Assembly (NCBI GenBank): GCA_029718625.1
Contig: CM056376.1
Location: 79,297,386 to 79,361,385 of the forward strand
Direction of reading: 5' to 3'
Source: Synaphobranchus kaupii
Taxonomy: Eukaryota > Chordata > Actinopteri > Anguilliformes > Synaphobranchidae
DNA length: 64,000 nucleotides
Both the position numbers and the translations under genes were made by a program. The notes below the pieces were generated by a model, which searched no databases, was not told the DNA's origin, and was given only the letters and a program-made list of their open reading frames with translations. Below are positions 23,269-35,058 of the stretch, one piece after another (the stretch's first letter is position 1; each line of letters opens with the position of its first letter).

Positions 23269-24176
23269 TAGGGATGGGGGTTTTGGCTTTTTTTTGTACA
23301 CGTTTACACTTAGAATGTTGGCGTGTATCCGCGGTTAACCGTAACATTACGTCATAGCGCGTAAGCGATGACGTCATAGCCATAGAGGCCAACGATACTG
23401 GTCGGAAACTCGGGTAGCTGCTAGTAAGTAAGCAAGCAGTTATGAAAGATTAACGTATTAACGTAAATATAGGCTAGAATATACTTATATATACTGTTTC
23501 AAAATGTTTTCCTAAAATAAACTAGTGTCATGAAATTGAAATAAAACAGTCCAATCACAGAGTGTTTTTTGTTATTGTCCACCGGCTTGGGACTGAGTAT
23601 GGTTCAACATACTCCATCAGAGACCGAAAGCCTGAAAGCCGGTTCGCTTAACGGTCTTGTGTCCTTCACAATCATATCCGCGATCAGCTGGGTGATTTTC
23701 GCAGCTCTCTGTGGAGTGCACTTGTAGAAGACGGAGCCTATTCGGGGTTGGGTGCTAGCATTACCCACCGCGGCATCTTGTTCAAAATCTACGTTCGCGT
23801 GTTTTAATCGCAGATGATTGTTCATTGAGCTGGTACTCCCCCCTTTCACACTTAAAACAATGTTACCGAGTTGCCGTTGACTTGTTTTGTAAAATAATTC
23901 CGGGCTTTAGCTTTTCCGCCGCTCATTTTGATGCTTTCACTCAAATTCACTGACTCACTCCCGCATTTCTTCCATCAACGTTAGTTATGTTGACGTGATT
24001 TACGATCTAGATATATTTAAATGCTTTAGATATATACATAATATTGTACGAGGAACAATTAAACGCAACATTTAAATAATATGATTAAAAAAATATTTTA
24101 AAAATTATTTTAAGATTTCGGTTAATCAGTCCTAAACGGATAGTGATTCATTTTCGTGTACACGACCCCATCCCTA
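23269..24176 (-). mobile_element. hAT element with BED zinc-finger remnant (908 bp)
   Basis: Starts TAGGGATGGGGG and ends CCCCATCCCTA, with a perfect 8-bp target duplication CTACTTAA (23261-23268 and 24177-24184). On the - strand the remnant of a hAT transposase N-terminus can be read. The dimerisation and catalytic parts are gone. Confidence 0.9.
23604..23920 (-). pseudogene. hAT transposase N-terminus (BED finger), degraded
   Basis: The - strand begins near MSGGKAKARNYFTKQVNGNS, is broken by stops, then resumes in KGGSTSSMNNHLRLKH, the second half of a BED zinc finger with its final His. About 55 more residues follow, including STQPRIGSVFYK. The Cys pair of the finger is lost. It cannot encode a working transposase. 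Confidence 0.75.
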
Positions 24177-24184
24177 CTACTTAA

Positions 24185-25065
24185 GCATACCAATAATAAA
24201 CATACCTTATGTTATCATCACAGGGTCAGCCACATGCATTAGGTTTTAATAGTTTTTTTTCCCCGAGTATGTATGTCACTTTGGCTGTGCCTCAAATTGC
24301 ATACTTGTATACTCATGTACGTGTAAGTATGTACTTCCAAGTGCACTAAAAAGTATACTGCTTAGTAGTGGTGTGCAGCGATGCCACTATCTGTATCTGT
24401 TCGACCATCAATATTATCTGTATCTGTATTCGGATTAAATACCGTACGTGGCCGAGCTACATACGGATTAGTCTCGACCTCAGCCGCTTTGACGCACTTT
24501 GTACGCAGTGTCTGATGCATAGGCTTGCATGAGCTGGGTATGACTGTGGGGAAACTGACAGTCAGTACTCATTGGTTAGCAGCACTGTTAATCACAGGAG
24601 GATGTGCGTATTTCCAGTACGACGTGGTGCACTGGGTTTTATCAGTCCACCGGGAAACAAGTTGTGCTAACTAATCAGTAGCTAGCGAATGCTGCGAATC
24701 CGTCAAGAACAACCAAGTCTAAGAGCTTAACGTGGAATTGAAGAACGTTTTTGAAGTTCACGACATTTCTTCAATGTGATGGACTGTTATACTGGAGATC
24801 GCCGTGCCATTTGTGTAAATCACATTTGTTTCACGGGGGTCTGTTCTTCTTGTGGCACTGTTTCTGAATCGACCATAGACGGTCTGTGGTTGGTTATATT
24901 GCATGTCAATCAAATGTGCCATCTTGTCAACGTGGGCGGCTCTTTGCCACGTTAGACAAGTCTATGGACCAGATGTTGTGTTACTGTTTATCACAAAGTC
25001 TGGCCTTCGCGAGACTACATACGGATAGGCTCTTTAGCTAATTTCTTGATCAACAGCATGCTGTG
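24185..25065. other. Intergenic, possible undetermined hAT-like remnant
   Basis: The stretch from about 24367 (TAGTGGTGTGCAGCGATGCC) resembles the start of fish hAT elements, and ACATACGGAT occurs at both 24460 and 25018. I could not find termini or a target duplication, so I do not call an element. Confidence 0.3.
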
Positions 25066-25843
25066 TGTCATGGTTTATGACCCTTTTTCCCTTGCGGTCG
25101 TGTTCCTCGGTCGCCACACGTGGGCGCTGCTCCGTTGGTGGAGTTTTGGCTCCGTCCCTTCTTTCCACGGAGTAAGTAATCAGCGTTCACAGCTGGATGT
25201 AATGCCGGTGAGCTATTTAAGCCCATGTTCCTTTTGTTCTAGGCTTCGATATTAATTGTTCATTGTGATTGTTTGTTCTGTGGTGTATTTTCTGGTATTA
25301 GTTGTGCTGTTTTGTGTACGGTTTATTTTGCCCTTTTAAAGTTTTAAACGTATGATTAGATCTTGGTTTTTAAGGAGACCATTTTTCTCCGTTGTGCTTT
25401 TATTGGAGTTTTGCGGTACTGGCCTTTGTGCTTTGAGCTTCAGGTTGAATTCCTGTTTGGTGTGCTCATTTCAGTCTCCGCTTTCTGGTCTGTCCTTTGT
25501 TTGTCGTTTTTACCTAGATCTATTGCCTTTTACTAAGAGACAGGGCGTTTGTATCATACTGACTTTAGGGTTTTATTTATTCTTAGAGGCAGGTCGGTTA
25601 TTTTCGATTAAGTTTGCGTTGGTCTTTTGTTACAGCTGTTCCTGGTCATCCTTTTCACCTACGGGACGATTTTGTTCGGAACTGTGGTTCTGTTCGTTCT
25701 CTGGGTGTGTCCCTCCTTATATGGAGCTTGGACGATGCTATGGACATGTTTGTGTTTGATTGCGCATTTATGAAAGTAAATATGGAACGTTAAATCTCTG
25801 TTCCTGTTCGCCTCGTTACTTTTCCCCTTACTGAGAGGCAACA
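25066..25843 (+). repeat. LTR-like repeat, copy 2 (3' truncated)
   Basis: Starts TGTCATGG and runs parallel to the - strand of 5195-7034: TTGCGGTCGT, GGGCGCTGC, TATTTAAGCCCA (TATA-like word at 25214-25221), AGACAGGGCG, CGGAACTGTGGTTCTGTTCG and GGAACGTTAAATCTCT. It stops where copy 1 enters its tandemly duplicated part. The long open frame at 25352-25759 is not protein-like and has no counterpart in copy 1. Confidence 0.65.
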
Positions 25844-26163
25844 AGACTCAGATGCCAACTGAAAAGTCAAGACAGGACCTCATTTTTAAGTGGTGGAAGA
25901 GGGTAGGGGGGGGCTCCCTTCTCCTTCTCCTTCTCCTGGCCCATGCATACTTAATGAATTATCAGGGGAGGGACAGCTTTGGCTGTTATTGAAATGTTTG
26001 TAAGCTAACATGTGGAGAGACTATATCAGGCGATGATTAAAACAAGGTACGAAGCCAGTAGTACCACTCTGGCTTCTGCTTTATTCTGGTATGGCCTGGC
26101 CAAGAATCTCCACATAGTGCCCATAGGTGTACTAACCAATTTTACTGTATGGAATCCTAATAC
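25844..26163. other. Intergenic, nothing recognised
   Basis: Short unassigned stretch with a pyrimidine-rich run (about 25915-25940, TTCTCC repeats). Confidence 0.35.
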
Positions 26164-26376
26164 TATTAATAACAAAAAACTACATTTTAAGTGTTAAGTT
26201 TGGCTTGGTCAAAAGCCGTAAAAGACAGGAAATTCAAGTGAGCACCACCAAACCAAACTTCAGCTCTCTACACTATCAGGGATTTCCAGTACTCCATTTT
26301 TTTAAATATCTGACTGCTATACAGTTCTGTAGCTATGTTGGTCTACTGTATTTCAAACAACATGTACTCATCATTG

Positions 26377-26427
26377 GGCAGATTGGTTAAAACCTTCTCT
26401 CAAAGAGCCTAATACATACTATTAGAG
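26377..26427. repeat. 51-bp direct repeat, left copy
   Basis: GGCAGATTGGTTAAAACCTT...ACTATTAGAG is identical at 26867-26917, offset exactly 490 bases. The right copy abuts the LTR-like segment directly; the left copy is separated from it by CCAATTTA. Confidence 0.95.
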
Positions 26428-26435
26428 CCAATTTA

Positions 26436-26866
26436 TGTAGGAATTCTGTCCTTTGTAAAGTAAAACTCGGAGTTCCAAAGTTTAGGTCAATAGCAATTTA
26501 ATTATAATGCAAAATAGTCTTAATTACAGTATACAAGATACCGGGTAATCGTAAGGCAGTTCAATCACAAAATAGTGTTGTGTGGGGTACAAGCTTTATA
26601 CCCCAAACCTGAAATAAAATGCTGACATAGAATGCAGGTTCCTGTCCCTGATTGGATGACAGGCAAACAAATGGACATTGTATGTGGTGTGGGAGGGAAC
26701 CAAATGGTTATTGTCACCTAGGTAAGCTGGCTAACTCCCGTCTCACACCCTAGCGGTGCCGTCGTCACCAGGCTTTGTTTCTAACCCCCCTTGATCATTG
26801 AGTAAGGCGGATTGTGTTAGGTGACCATCCAAGAACATTGAAGTAGGAAATTTATTTTTCCCTACA
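26436..26866 (-). repeat. Solo-LTR-like segment (431 bp)
   Basis: Bounded by TGTAGG and CCTACA, the inverted TG..CA termini of an LTR. On the - strand a TATA-like GGGTATAAAGC (near 26597) lies in the middle. No gag, pol or env sequence adjoins it, so if it is an LTR it is a solo one. Orientation is a guess from the TATA-like word. It is bracketed by a 51-bp direct repeat instead of a short target duplication, which is unusual. Confidence 0.5.
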
Positions 26867-26917
26867 GGCAGATTGGTTAAAACCTTCTCTCAAAGAGCCT
26901 AATACATACTATTAGAG
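26867..26917. repeat. 51-bp direct repeat, right copy
   Basis: Exact second copy of 26377-26427. Identity of both copies suggests a recent event. Confidence 0.95.
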
Positions 26918-27535
26918 TATGTGCTACCCATGATAGTGACCTGTACAAAAAGGCTTAGTATTTCCCTACTGCAGTTTTGTGTAGGCTATTTTTCTATTCC
27001 TCTTATGCATCATACCAATATTGATAGCTAACGTGATAATATTGGTAGGTAGCTTTTGAAAGGTGGATCTAAATATTTGTCTGTTTACATTTCAAATCCT
27101 TTTTAGAAGTATTCTAAAGCTATATGAGTAGATGTATAATTGCATGCTGTGATTGCATTAAATGTATACTTTCACCTATTTATTTCTACCCTTTGAACTC
27201 CACTATGACATATCAGGCCAATTAGGCCTACATGTTATGCTGTGACTGAAATCGTATTGACTACTCTGTATGTCAACAGTGTATGTTTTCATATATTTCA
27301 TACTTCTTAGGTGTACATAAGAAGTACATGGTTGGTGGTGTAAGGGCCACATGTCCAGTATAGGCTACTACTTGGATGGATGATTCCATTTCTAATCAAC
27401 AAATTAAGAGTAGAATCTATGAATCTACTGGAAATACCTGAAGTTTGGCTTGGTGGTGCTCATTTGAATTTCCTGTCTTTTGGGGCTTTTGACCAAGCCA
27501 AACGTAACACTTAAAACATAGTTTTTTGTTATTAA

Positions 27536-29836
27536 TTCCCAGGGTTTTTTCTCCGGAAGGTGTCAATTTCTGAAAAAAAATCAACTATTGTTACACATCC
27601 ACTTGAACGTTGAATAAACATAACTGAAGATTATACAATCATTAGAAAATGTACAGCTACCGCTAGAAGGTTCAATCAATGTACCTCGGCAACAACCCAA
27701 TAGACCAGAATAAGTCCAAATAGCATTTAATATCATAACATAATAACATAACATTACAAATTTCATAACACATTGGAAATAAAACAGATTGAATCACGAC
27801 AAACAATATATTGTAGTTAAATATTTATTTTATTTTGTGCATTTTTCAAATTTGATAACTAATCTGTCCAAAATTCTACTTAGGTATGATGAAGTTTTTG
27901 TTTGAAACATTTTGTACTTAGAAACGTATCGTGCTTGCTCAGCTAACGTTAACCCACAGAACTGTTCTGCACGTTAACTTTACTCCCAGAGTGTGCACTG
28001 TGTTGACCTGGCTAAGTTAGCTGACGAAGCACATAGACTATGAGTTTTAAGCATTCGTGCTACCCTACATAGCATAATGCATGTGTATGAACCACCAAAC
28101 TATATTATATATAGTTTGGTGGTATGAACTAGGTAATAATGTTTATTTACAGGCTAATTGAACAAATACATTTAATATTATCGAACCACTTATAGATTGC
28201 TGGCTAGAATATAGCATATATTATAGCACAGTTCAGTGATAGGTGGCTAAAGTCAAGAAACGGACCCAGGAAGTGGAAAAAATTATACTCTGGGAAGAAT
28301 TGTATGTTACAATGGGACTAAAATAACGGAGATCCTCCGGTAATAATTAGGCTACATTAAGCCCACCTCCCCCTGTAAGTTAAAACTTATCCCGTCCAAA
28401 TAGGGCTGACACATAACATTACAATTCTTAATCTGTCAATGTCAGGCTCTTCCATGTTTCTTTTTTTACCCAATGTAAGTTAGCAAGCTGGCTAGCGCCA
28501 CATGACAATGGAAGATATAACATTGAATAATGTTATTTAACTTGGCTAAGAGATAATTATTTTCGTTGCATTGTACTGAAAATAACTCCATAATGTTAGT
28601 CAGTTAGGCTATTAACTGAGCTAACGTTAACGTTATACTGGCTAAAAATGTAATTTTAAACTATCACTGCGTTGTGTTGGGGATTTTATTTAGTCTAACT
28701 TTACATTCAGCCAAAACTATTCAGCAAAAATATCTGGCTATTTTAAGGACGAACTAACGTAACGTTAACATTAGTTGCCCTAACATTACATTGCTTGACA
28801 CTGTAAGGTTCCATGTGGGGCTTGTAATGCTACCTAGCTAACGTTAGTTGATAGCTCACACGGTGTGGCGCTTGTAGCTTCATTAACGTTACAGATAATA
28901 TTGTGGACTCAAAGGAGTAACGTTAGCCGCTAAGTTAACATACATTTGTTTTAATGTCGTTAGCGAAGTTAGATAGTAGCTGTATTATTTCTAGCTTTGT
29001 CACTCGGTAACGGTAGCTAGCCTGGCTAAGTTAATGTTACAGTTGTTGCTGTTCGGTCAGAGTTAGCTATGTGGAACTGCTGTGATCACTGACCTGGCAA
29101 AATATTAAGCAAAATAACGTTATCCACCTTGCTCTCTCGAGTTGATTTGCCCACACGTCTTGTGATTCAGAAAAATGTTAAACCATACGGAAAATTCAAA
29201 ACTCGCTATGGACTTTTAGTTTAAAAATAGGTAACAGTTAACGTTAGTACCCTATGGCTGGTTCATATCTATGGACTGGTTTCTGTGCGCTGTGAAAGCT
29301 TCAGAGAGAGCGAGGAGTTAGAAATCTCACATTGCACGAGACTGTGTGATAACGGTAGTTCGAACTTTCAATTAGCCTTTGGTTGCTTCCAAATTTATGC
29401 CCCAATGTTAAGTCAATGGACAATTCATTTCAGGTATCATAGAATTATAAAGCTTTTTTAAAAACTGTAAAATAAACAGAAATATCACCCATCAAAAGCA
29501 TTAGTCCATGTTAAGCCCGACATATCGCTATGTCAACTTTAGCGATTAGAGTTGTAGAATTTGAGCTAGGTCATTGGAAAAAAAAGTCTTAATCTAAATG
29601 CTAATTTTTTTATGTACTTAATTGTATGAAAACGGCTTAACCAATCTTTCCCATATTTGTTATATGTTGAGATATTTATGAGATGAGTTGATCTGCCAAG
29701 TGGCTTGGTAATTGGTGCTAAAACAGCTGAGATGCAAAATTTAGATTTTAACATGTAAGTTGCAACCAAAACCAAACTTATGGGGGCGCTACCTAATAGG
29801 GTAGGTCAGCATGAGGTTTGTCATGCCACCCCTGTT

Positions 29837-29837
<1 letters not shown>
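27536..29837. other. Intergenic, rich in TAACGTTA words, with a short perfect hairpin
   Basis: No gene or transposon recognised. From 27940 to 29250 there are at least nine AACGTTA/TAACGTT words. A hairpin with 14-base arms (ACCACCAAACTATA / TATAGTTTGGTGGT) sits at 28091-28123. Confidence 0.6.
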
Positions 29838-29875
<38 letters not shown>

Positions 29876-29903
29876 CTAATAGCTACCCCCCCCCCCCCCC
29901 CCC
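29838..29903. repeat. (CA)n microsatellite followed by poly(C)
   Basis: (AC)n at about 29838-29874, then a run of about 18 C at 29886-29903. Confidence 0.95.
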
Positions 29904-31062
29904 ATTGCCTGTTCTCTGTATCTTATCTCTTATCTGGTCAGGGCTAGCCCATTGAAGTTTCCTAGGGCCCAGGACTGGCTATATGGTCAATTAGAGGTCC
30001 TACAACGTAACATACGCAAGTTTATCAATAGCATACAGGGGACCTTCCTGGTCAAGAGTAATGGCAATAATAAGTTAGCAAAATAGTTTTTATAATGCTG
30101 ATTTTGATGGGCCGTTTGTGTTAATCACTCCTGTTAGCGGCTATCTCAATGAATTAAATCTCTGGTTGCTAGATTTTGTGTTGTTCCTGCAACTATGTGC
30201 CATACAGAGTAGAGACAGCAAGCCAGCCTATGTTGCGTGCCATGATTGCAACCACTTCTTGATCCAAGCTAGAATTCTCTCTCTCTCTCACTTTTTTTTT
30301 TGAATCCGAATATTAACGAGCAACTTCGGGTAGAAAAAAGATCTGTTCCAACGTATTATTCAAGCTTTCCTGAATAGGGTATTCGGCGCCGGATACACCT
30401 CTACTACTTAGTATGCAAGAATGCAGAGCGCTTAAAAACCTGTTATTTTTAGAGACGTACTTGAAAATGTCGGTGTCATGCTCAGGTTTCTCAGATGGCA
30501 AGCCAAGCTCAACAAAGGACGAGATTCAATTCTCTATGGCTGTGCGTGCGTTCATCCCCTTAACGCACATTGAAATAAAATTGATATTGGTTGTTTTCTG
30601 ATGTAGCCTATTTACTCACATAAAAAGAATTTTAAAAAATAATGGCAATGCACATAGGCTATGATGCTCATTAAAAATAAAACATACATACTTGGGGGTG
30701 GTGGGGGGAATAGCCTAGTGGAGGGAATACTGAACCAACGCTGGGTCGGAGAATTGACTACACAGTCGATGGATCAAACCAATCCATCGTAATACCCACC
30801 ATTGAGTCAATCGCACCACAACAAAAAAACAACCAAACAAAATGTAATTCAAATAACCCATCGTTTCTTAGAGTGTATACGCATAATTATTGTGGCTGCA
30901 AAGGGAGCCGCTAGTAGGCTAACTAAAAATAAAAACCGGTAAGATCCAAAACCAAAAGTGCAACCGCTGTTATAAGGCGGAATTTTCACGTGTCCAGAGT
31001 CAGACTAAATGTGCGGACGTTTAAAAAATTGGGTCACAAGTCTCCATATGAAGGCTTTATAT
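29904..31062. other. Intergenic, nothing recognised
   Basis: Includes a tRNA-like looking stretch near 30706-30790 that I rejected. No other signal. Confidence 0.35.
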
Positions 31063-31699
31063 GGGCCATTCTACAGGAGTCGTGCAAACTGAGGGTTGGA
31101 GAAAAGTGTACACTTTATCTGAGATACATAAATATACTAGATGTACAGTGCAATCACATGTAATTATTTCAGAATAAGGATGAATTTACTGACTGCTCCT
31201 AAATATGTCACAACCGAAACATGGTGTAAACCCTGCTTTTGAAATAAAATTACATACCCAATTGATAAGTTTAATTCACTCCTTTGAAAATGACATTTTT
31301 GAAAGAAAAATCTTGACTGCTGTTGAATTTGAATCAATTACCCTGAATTTTTAAATCAAACATTGGATTAATTAAATTTAGTGAAAACTCCTTACAAATG
31401 TTCTCTATAAAATGGACAAATTTGATCACATGAATTTGATAGATTCTTATTTATGAGATTATATATACCCTCACCAGCACAATATCTTGGATATGTGATT
31501 GATTATTCATATTATTCAAAATTTTAACAAAACAGCAGGTGTTTCGGTTGTGACCTCATTGTTGCGGTTGTGACATCTCTTACTGAAACCTGAATTCCAA
31601 AGTTGGGACAGTACGTAAAATGCAAATAAAAGCAGAAAGCAGTGATTTGTAAATTCTCTTGTCTATATATTTAAATGAAAACGATATTTAAAAGATATT

Positions 31700-32886
31700 T
31701 AGGGCTCTATTTTCAAACCAGCGCAAGGGGACAGTATAGTCAAACGCAAGCTTGTTGACAGCATCAACGTCTTAAAACTGGCGCTATGGCGTTTCTCAGC
31801 AATACTGCTAGGATCAACAAATTCTCAACATAACATCCTTTCGGTTGCGCTGCAGTGGGATGGGTGGCGCTGTCTGGGGCGTGTTCTAAAATACTTTCGG
31901 CTCAGTGACAATTTGAACCAACGAAAACCCATTGCGTTATGATCAGCTGGAACCACCTCTTAGCGGAAACGCAATAGACGCAATTTGGTAACTTATTAGT
32001 CATGTAGTTCTATGTAGTGTCTATAGGTGATGCCAACATTACACTTCCATTTAATGAACAAATAGCCTATAATTATTATTAATTCATTAATTTTAATTTA
32101 AACTACTAGAATAAAACAGGGCAGCTTACAAGAAACTTGCGATCATGTAGGCCAATAGCCTATAATATATAAATTACACATTGGCACAGTTGAATCATAA
32201 GCCTACCACTACACAATACACAGAAAGGATATACTTTTAGCGGGTGTCCTTCCTCAACTATACGGACAATGAATGCAGTAAAAAGTCAAAACTCACATTT
32301 TTTCTCAAGTGTGGGTTCCCCGGGGTGCTTGGTGCTATCGACTGCACGCACATACAAATCCGCGCACCACCCGAGCATGCAATAGTTTTCGTCAATCGCA
32401 AAGGAACACATCAATGTCCAGGTGACATGCGACAAAATTAGCTTGCCCCCAACTGCACCAGTGGTCGCGGTCCCCATCACAGCCAGAGCAAAGAGAAATC
32501 AACTGGCTGAGCGGTTTAATATGGCTAGATAAATGGTAAGTATCGGATCAGCTTTTAAAATGAACATTTCAATGCATGTTCCCACGTAGAATCATACACA
32601 CATCCAAGTTGACGGTCCAGTGCGTTTGGGTTGCTCATTATGAAATTGCATGGAGCGATTGTGTTCCAACTGGCTTTTTTTTAAAGCATGAGAACAACAA
32701 TTTGATTGGCTACCATAGATACACCTTGGACATTTAAACCCAGCCTTTTAGCAATACCGCCATAAGGTGCGCCAAGATTGCCGTCATGAAATTACCAAAT
32801 TTCTCGCCGACACGCCCTCAGAGCGATACCGCCAAGCGATTACTCTTGCGTTCACCATTGCGTTTGGTTTATTAAAATAGAGCCCC
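31700..32886 (+). mobile_element. PIF/Harbinger element, deletion derivative (about 1.2 kb)
   Basis: Inverted ends GGGCTCTATTTT and AAAATAGAGCCC, with a 3-base target site that reads TTA on the left and CTA on the right (one mismatch). Inside, the frame at 32244-32441 carries a Harbinger transposase segment. The split halves of the surrounding Tc1 element rejoin exactly when it is removed. Confidence 0.8.
32244..32441 (+). pseudogene. HARBI1-like (Harbinger) transposase fragment
   Basis: Contains FPGVLGAIDCTHIQIRAPPE with the GAID.T catalytic-Asp motif of Harbinger transposases, followed by VFVNRKGTHQCPG, the usual NRKG.HS-like stretch. Only about 45 residues match. The rest of the DDE domain and the partner Myb-like gene are missing. 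Confidence 0.8.
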
Positions 32887-33123
32887 TAATGTTTTACCTG
32901 AGCAACTTCATTGATTTTTGTAAATATACGCTAATTCCGAATTTGATGCCTGCAACACGTTCCAAAAAAGTTGGGACAGGGGTATAAAAAAGACTGGGAA
33001 GGTTGTGGAATGTTCAAAAAACACCTGTTTGGAACATTCCATAGGTGAATAGGTGACAGGTCATGCTATCATGACTGGGTATAAAAGGAGCATCCACGAA
33101 GGCTCTGGCATTTAAGAGCAAGG

Positions 33124-33612
33124 ATGGGTTCGCCACTTCGTGAAAAACTGCATGAGCAAATAGTCCAACAGTTTAAGAACAACGTTTCTCAACACACGAT
33201 TGCAAGGAATTTAGGGATTTCACCATGTACAGTCCATAATATTAGTAAAAGATTCAGAGAATCTGGAGAAAACGGGCAAGGCCGTAAACCAATATTGAAT
33301 GCCCGTGATCTTCGATCCTTCAGACAGCACTACATTAAAAATGGCATGCTTCTGTAATGAATATAACCACATGGGCTCGGGAATACTTCAGAAAACCATT
33401 GTCAGTAAACACAATTTGTCGCTGCATCTACAAATGCAAGTTAAGACTCTACTAGCCAAAGCGTAAGCCATATATCAACAACATCCAGAAATGCCGCCGA
33501 CTTCTCTGGGCTCATCTGAGATGGACTGACGCAAAGTGGAAACGTGTGCTGTGGTCTGACGAGTCCACCTTTCAAATAGTTTTTGGAAATAATGGACGTC
33601 GTGTTCTGGTAT
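33124..33612 (+). pseudogene. Tc1-like transposase N-terminal fragment
   Basis: MGSPLREKLHEQIVQQFKNN opens a helix-turn-helix (HTIARNLGISPCTVHNISKR) and a GRKPILNARDLR linker. A stop at 33355 is followed by out-of-frame NITTWAREYF, WAHLRWTDAKW and VLWSDESTFQIVFG. The second Asp and the Glu of the catalytic triad are missing because the element is truncated. Confidence 0.8.
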
Positions 33613-33871
33613 ATTTTGGGTATTATTTTTTAATGCACCAGTTTAAGGGTTGATAGTGGGGACAGCCATCTCCCAATAGGAATTTATACTTCCAAGAGTA
33701 TAAATGTTGATTTTGGATAAATGTAACTATTATTACTGCAATTTATATCTTGGATTCTATTAAAACATAACATGATCTAATGAATTATATAGCATTGAAA
33801 GATTTTATTGGTCAATTTCTTACTTTTATCAGAGAGGGACAGCAATTTGCACGACTTCTGTAGAATGGCCC

Positions 33872-34226
33872 ATATATGCTATATAAAGCCTTCATAAACA
33901 TGATATAATGGCTTCATAAATCATACATAAGCAAATGCCATGCTTCATAAAGGGTGACATAGTAACACCTTCTTATGCCACGTTATGCCAGATGTGTCAC
34001 AGTTAGCCTAGCCTCCAAAACAAGTATGTTTTATGTTTTATATATCAAGATTTATGTCACCCAGTATAATGTTTAGCCAGGTGATTATTGTTGGTTATGT
34101 CACATTTGGCATAACATGTTACATAAGAAGGTGTTATGTCACCCTTTATGAAGCATGACATTTTCTTATGTATGATTTATGAAGCCATTATGTCTTGTTT
34201 ATGAAGGCTTTATATATGCTATATAT
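33872..34226. mobile_element. Palindromic MITE (about 355 bp)
   Basis: Two inverted arms of about 110-140 bp share TATAAAGCCTTCATAAACA, AATGGCTTCATAAATCATAC, TGCTTCATAAAGGGTGACAT and AACACCTTCTTATG. The centre is near 34050. The left end abuts the terminal repeat of the 31063-33871 element. Confidence 0.8.
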
Positions 34227-35058
34227 TTTTTATAGTGTCACCAGAAATAGTTTTTACCGGTGTTTTTTGTGCAATTTCTCATAGGCGGCATGAAAAAACA
34301 CGCCTGTTTTACAGCAGATGCGTACACTCAAAGCGCACTTGGAGCGGCTGTACCCACCAGAACCGCTTTTTAAACAAGGTCATGAGAAGAGACAGAGGCG
34401 CATTTGTATTAAGTTCCGTTATTTTCTAAAACTTTGGATTTTTTGCAAGCTTAGCCTCATCACCATCATCAAACCAGGGATCGTGAGATGCATTTTAATT
34501 GCGGGAAAAACTATCATTTTTTAAAATTAGTTTGCATAGGACTATTTCTATATCGGCATTGTTTTTATTTTCATATTTTGAATAAATAGTTTTTTTTATT
34601 TTTTATTATGATTTGTTTTGTACTTTATATGTATGGGTATAAGCAGAGGCCCCCCTATCTATCTTCCACACGCACATTTGGTTATGTTAATAATGATAAG
34701 CATTATATTGTCATAATTGGTCTGGCACATGGATGCTACAAAGTGCTGAATTCATAAACTAAATACAGGTTTAAATCATTAAACGACCAGATACGGATTT
34801 AAAGAGTCAGTTTTTTTTAACAAATAGCTACATAATCTTGTAACTTTCTAGTCTACAATAGCTACATAATCTCGTAACTTTCTAAGGTACAAAAAAAACA
34901 AGAAGCTAGCACACATGTCAAAACCGCCATGTGAGGTTATAAATCGCAGACATAAAACTAACATACGCTATGAATGTAGCCTACACAGTAAACAGTCACT
35001 TTAGAAGCATTTTTTTGTGATAGCCAACTCTGGGTGTAACAGGGCATCTAATTCTTTT
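34227..35058. other. Intergenic, small tandem duplication
   Basis: A 37-bp sequence (ATAGCTACATAATCT(T/C)GTAA) occurs twice in tandem near 34826-34885. Nothing else was recognised. Confidence 0.45.

Larger units (their letters stand above)
26164..27535. mobile_element. Foldback element (about 1.37 kb) with a nested LTR-like insertion
   Basis: The left arm (26164-26295) and right arm (27415-27535) are inverted copies sharing ATTAATAACAAAAAACTA, TTGGCTTGGTCAAAAGCC, AGACAGGAAATTCAA and CACCACCAAACCAAACTTCA. The left arm has about 16 extra bases. The interior is non-coding and carries the solo-LTR-like segment at 26436-26866. No target duplication was identified. Confidence 0.75.
31578..33615 (+). 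mobile_element. Tc1-like element, 3' truncated and split by a Harbinger insertion
   Basis: The left part (31578-31699, with AAAGTTGGGACAGTACG) is continued after the insertion at 32887 by TAATGTTTTACCTGAGC and then TTCCAAAAAAGTTGGGACAG. The N-terminal transposase region follows, and the element is cut off near 33615. The + strand frames show a helix-turn-helix region and then RLLWAHLRWTDAKWKRVLWS with the first catalytic Asp following. Confidence 0.75.
31063..33871. mobile_element. Terminal-inverted-repeat element of unknown family, host of nested insertions
   Basis: Inverted termini GGGCCATTCTACAG(G/A)AGTC, continuing GTGCAAA(C/T)TG, lie at 31063 and 33871, with ATAT on both flanks as a possible duplication. 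Internal words resembling CACAACCGAAAC occur several times around 31200-31580. No transposase of its own was found. A Tc1-like element, itself split by a Harbinger element, lies inside. Confidence 0.55.

Noticed and set aside
25352..25759. 135-codon frame
   Set aside because: It lies within the LTR-like repeat and the homologous part of copy 1 is not open, so it is not a conserved gene.
30706..30790. tRNA-like stretch with TAGCCTAGTGG and GATCAAACC boxes
   Set aside because: The B-box is poor and no cloverleaf could be folded; at best a decayed SINE fragment.
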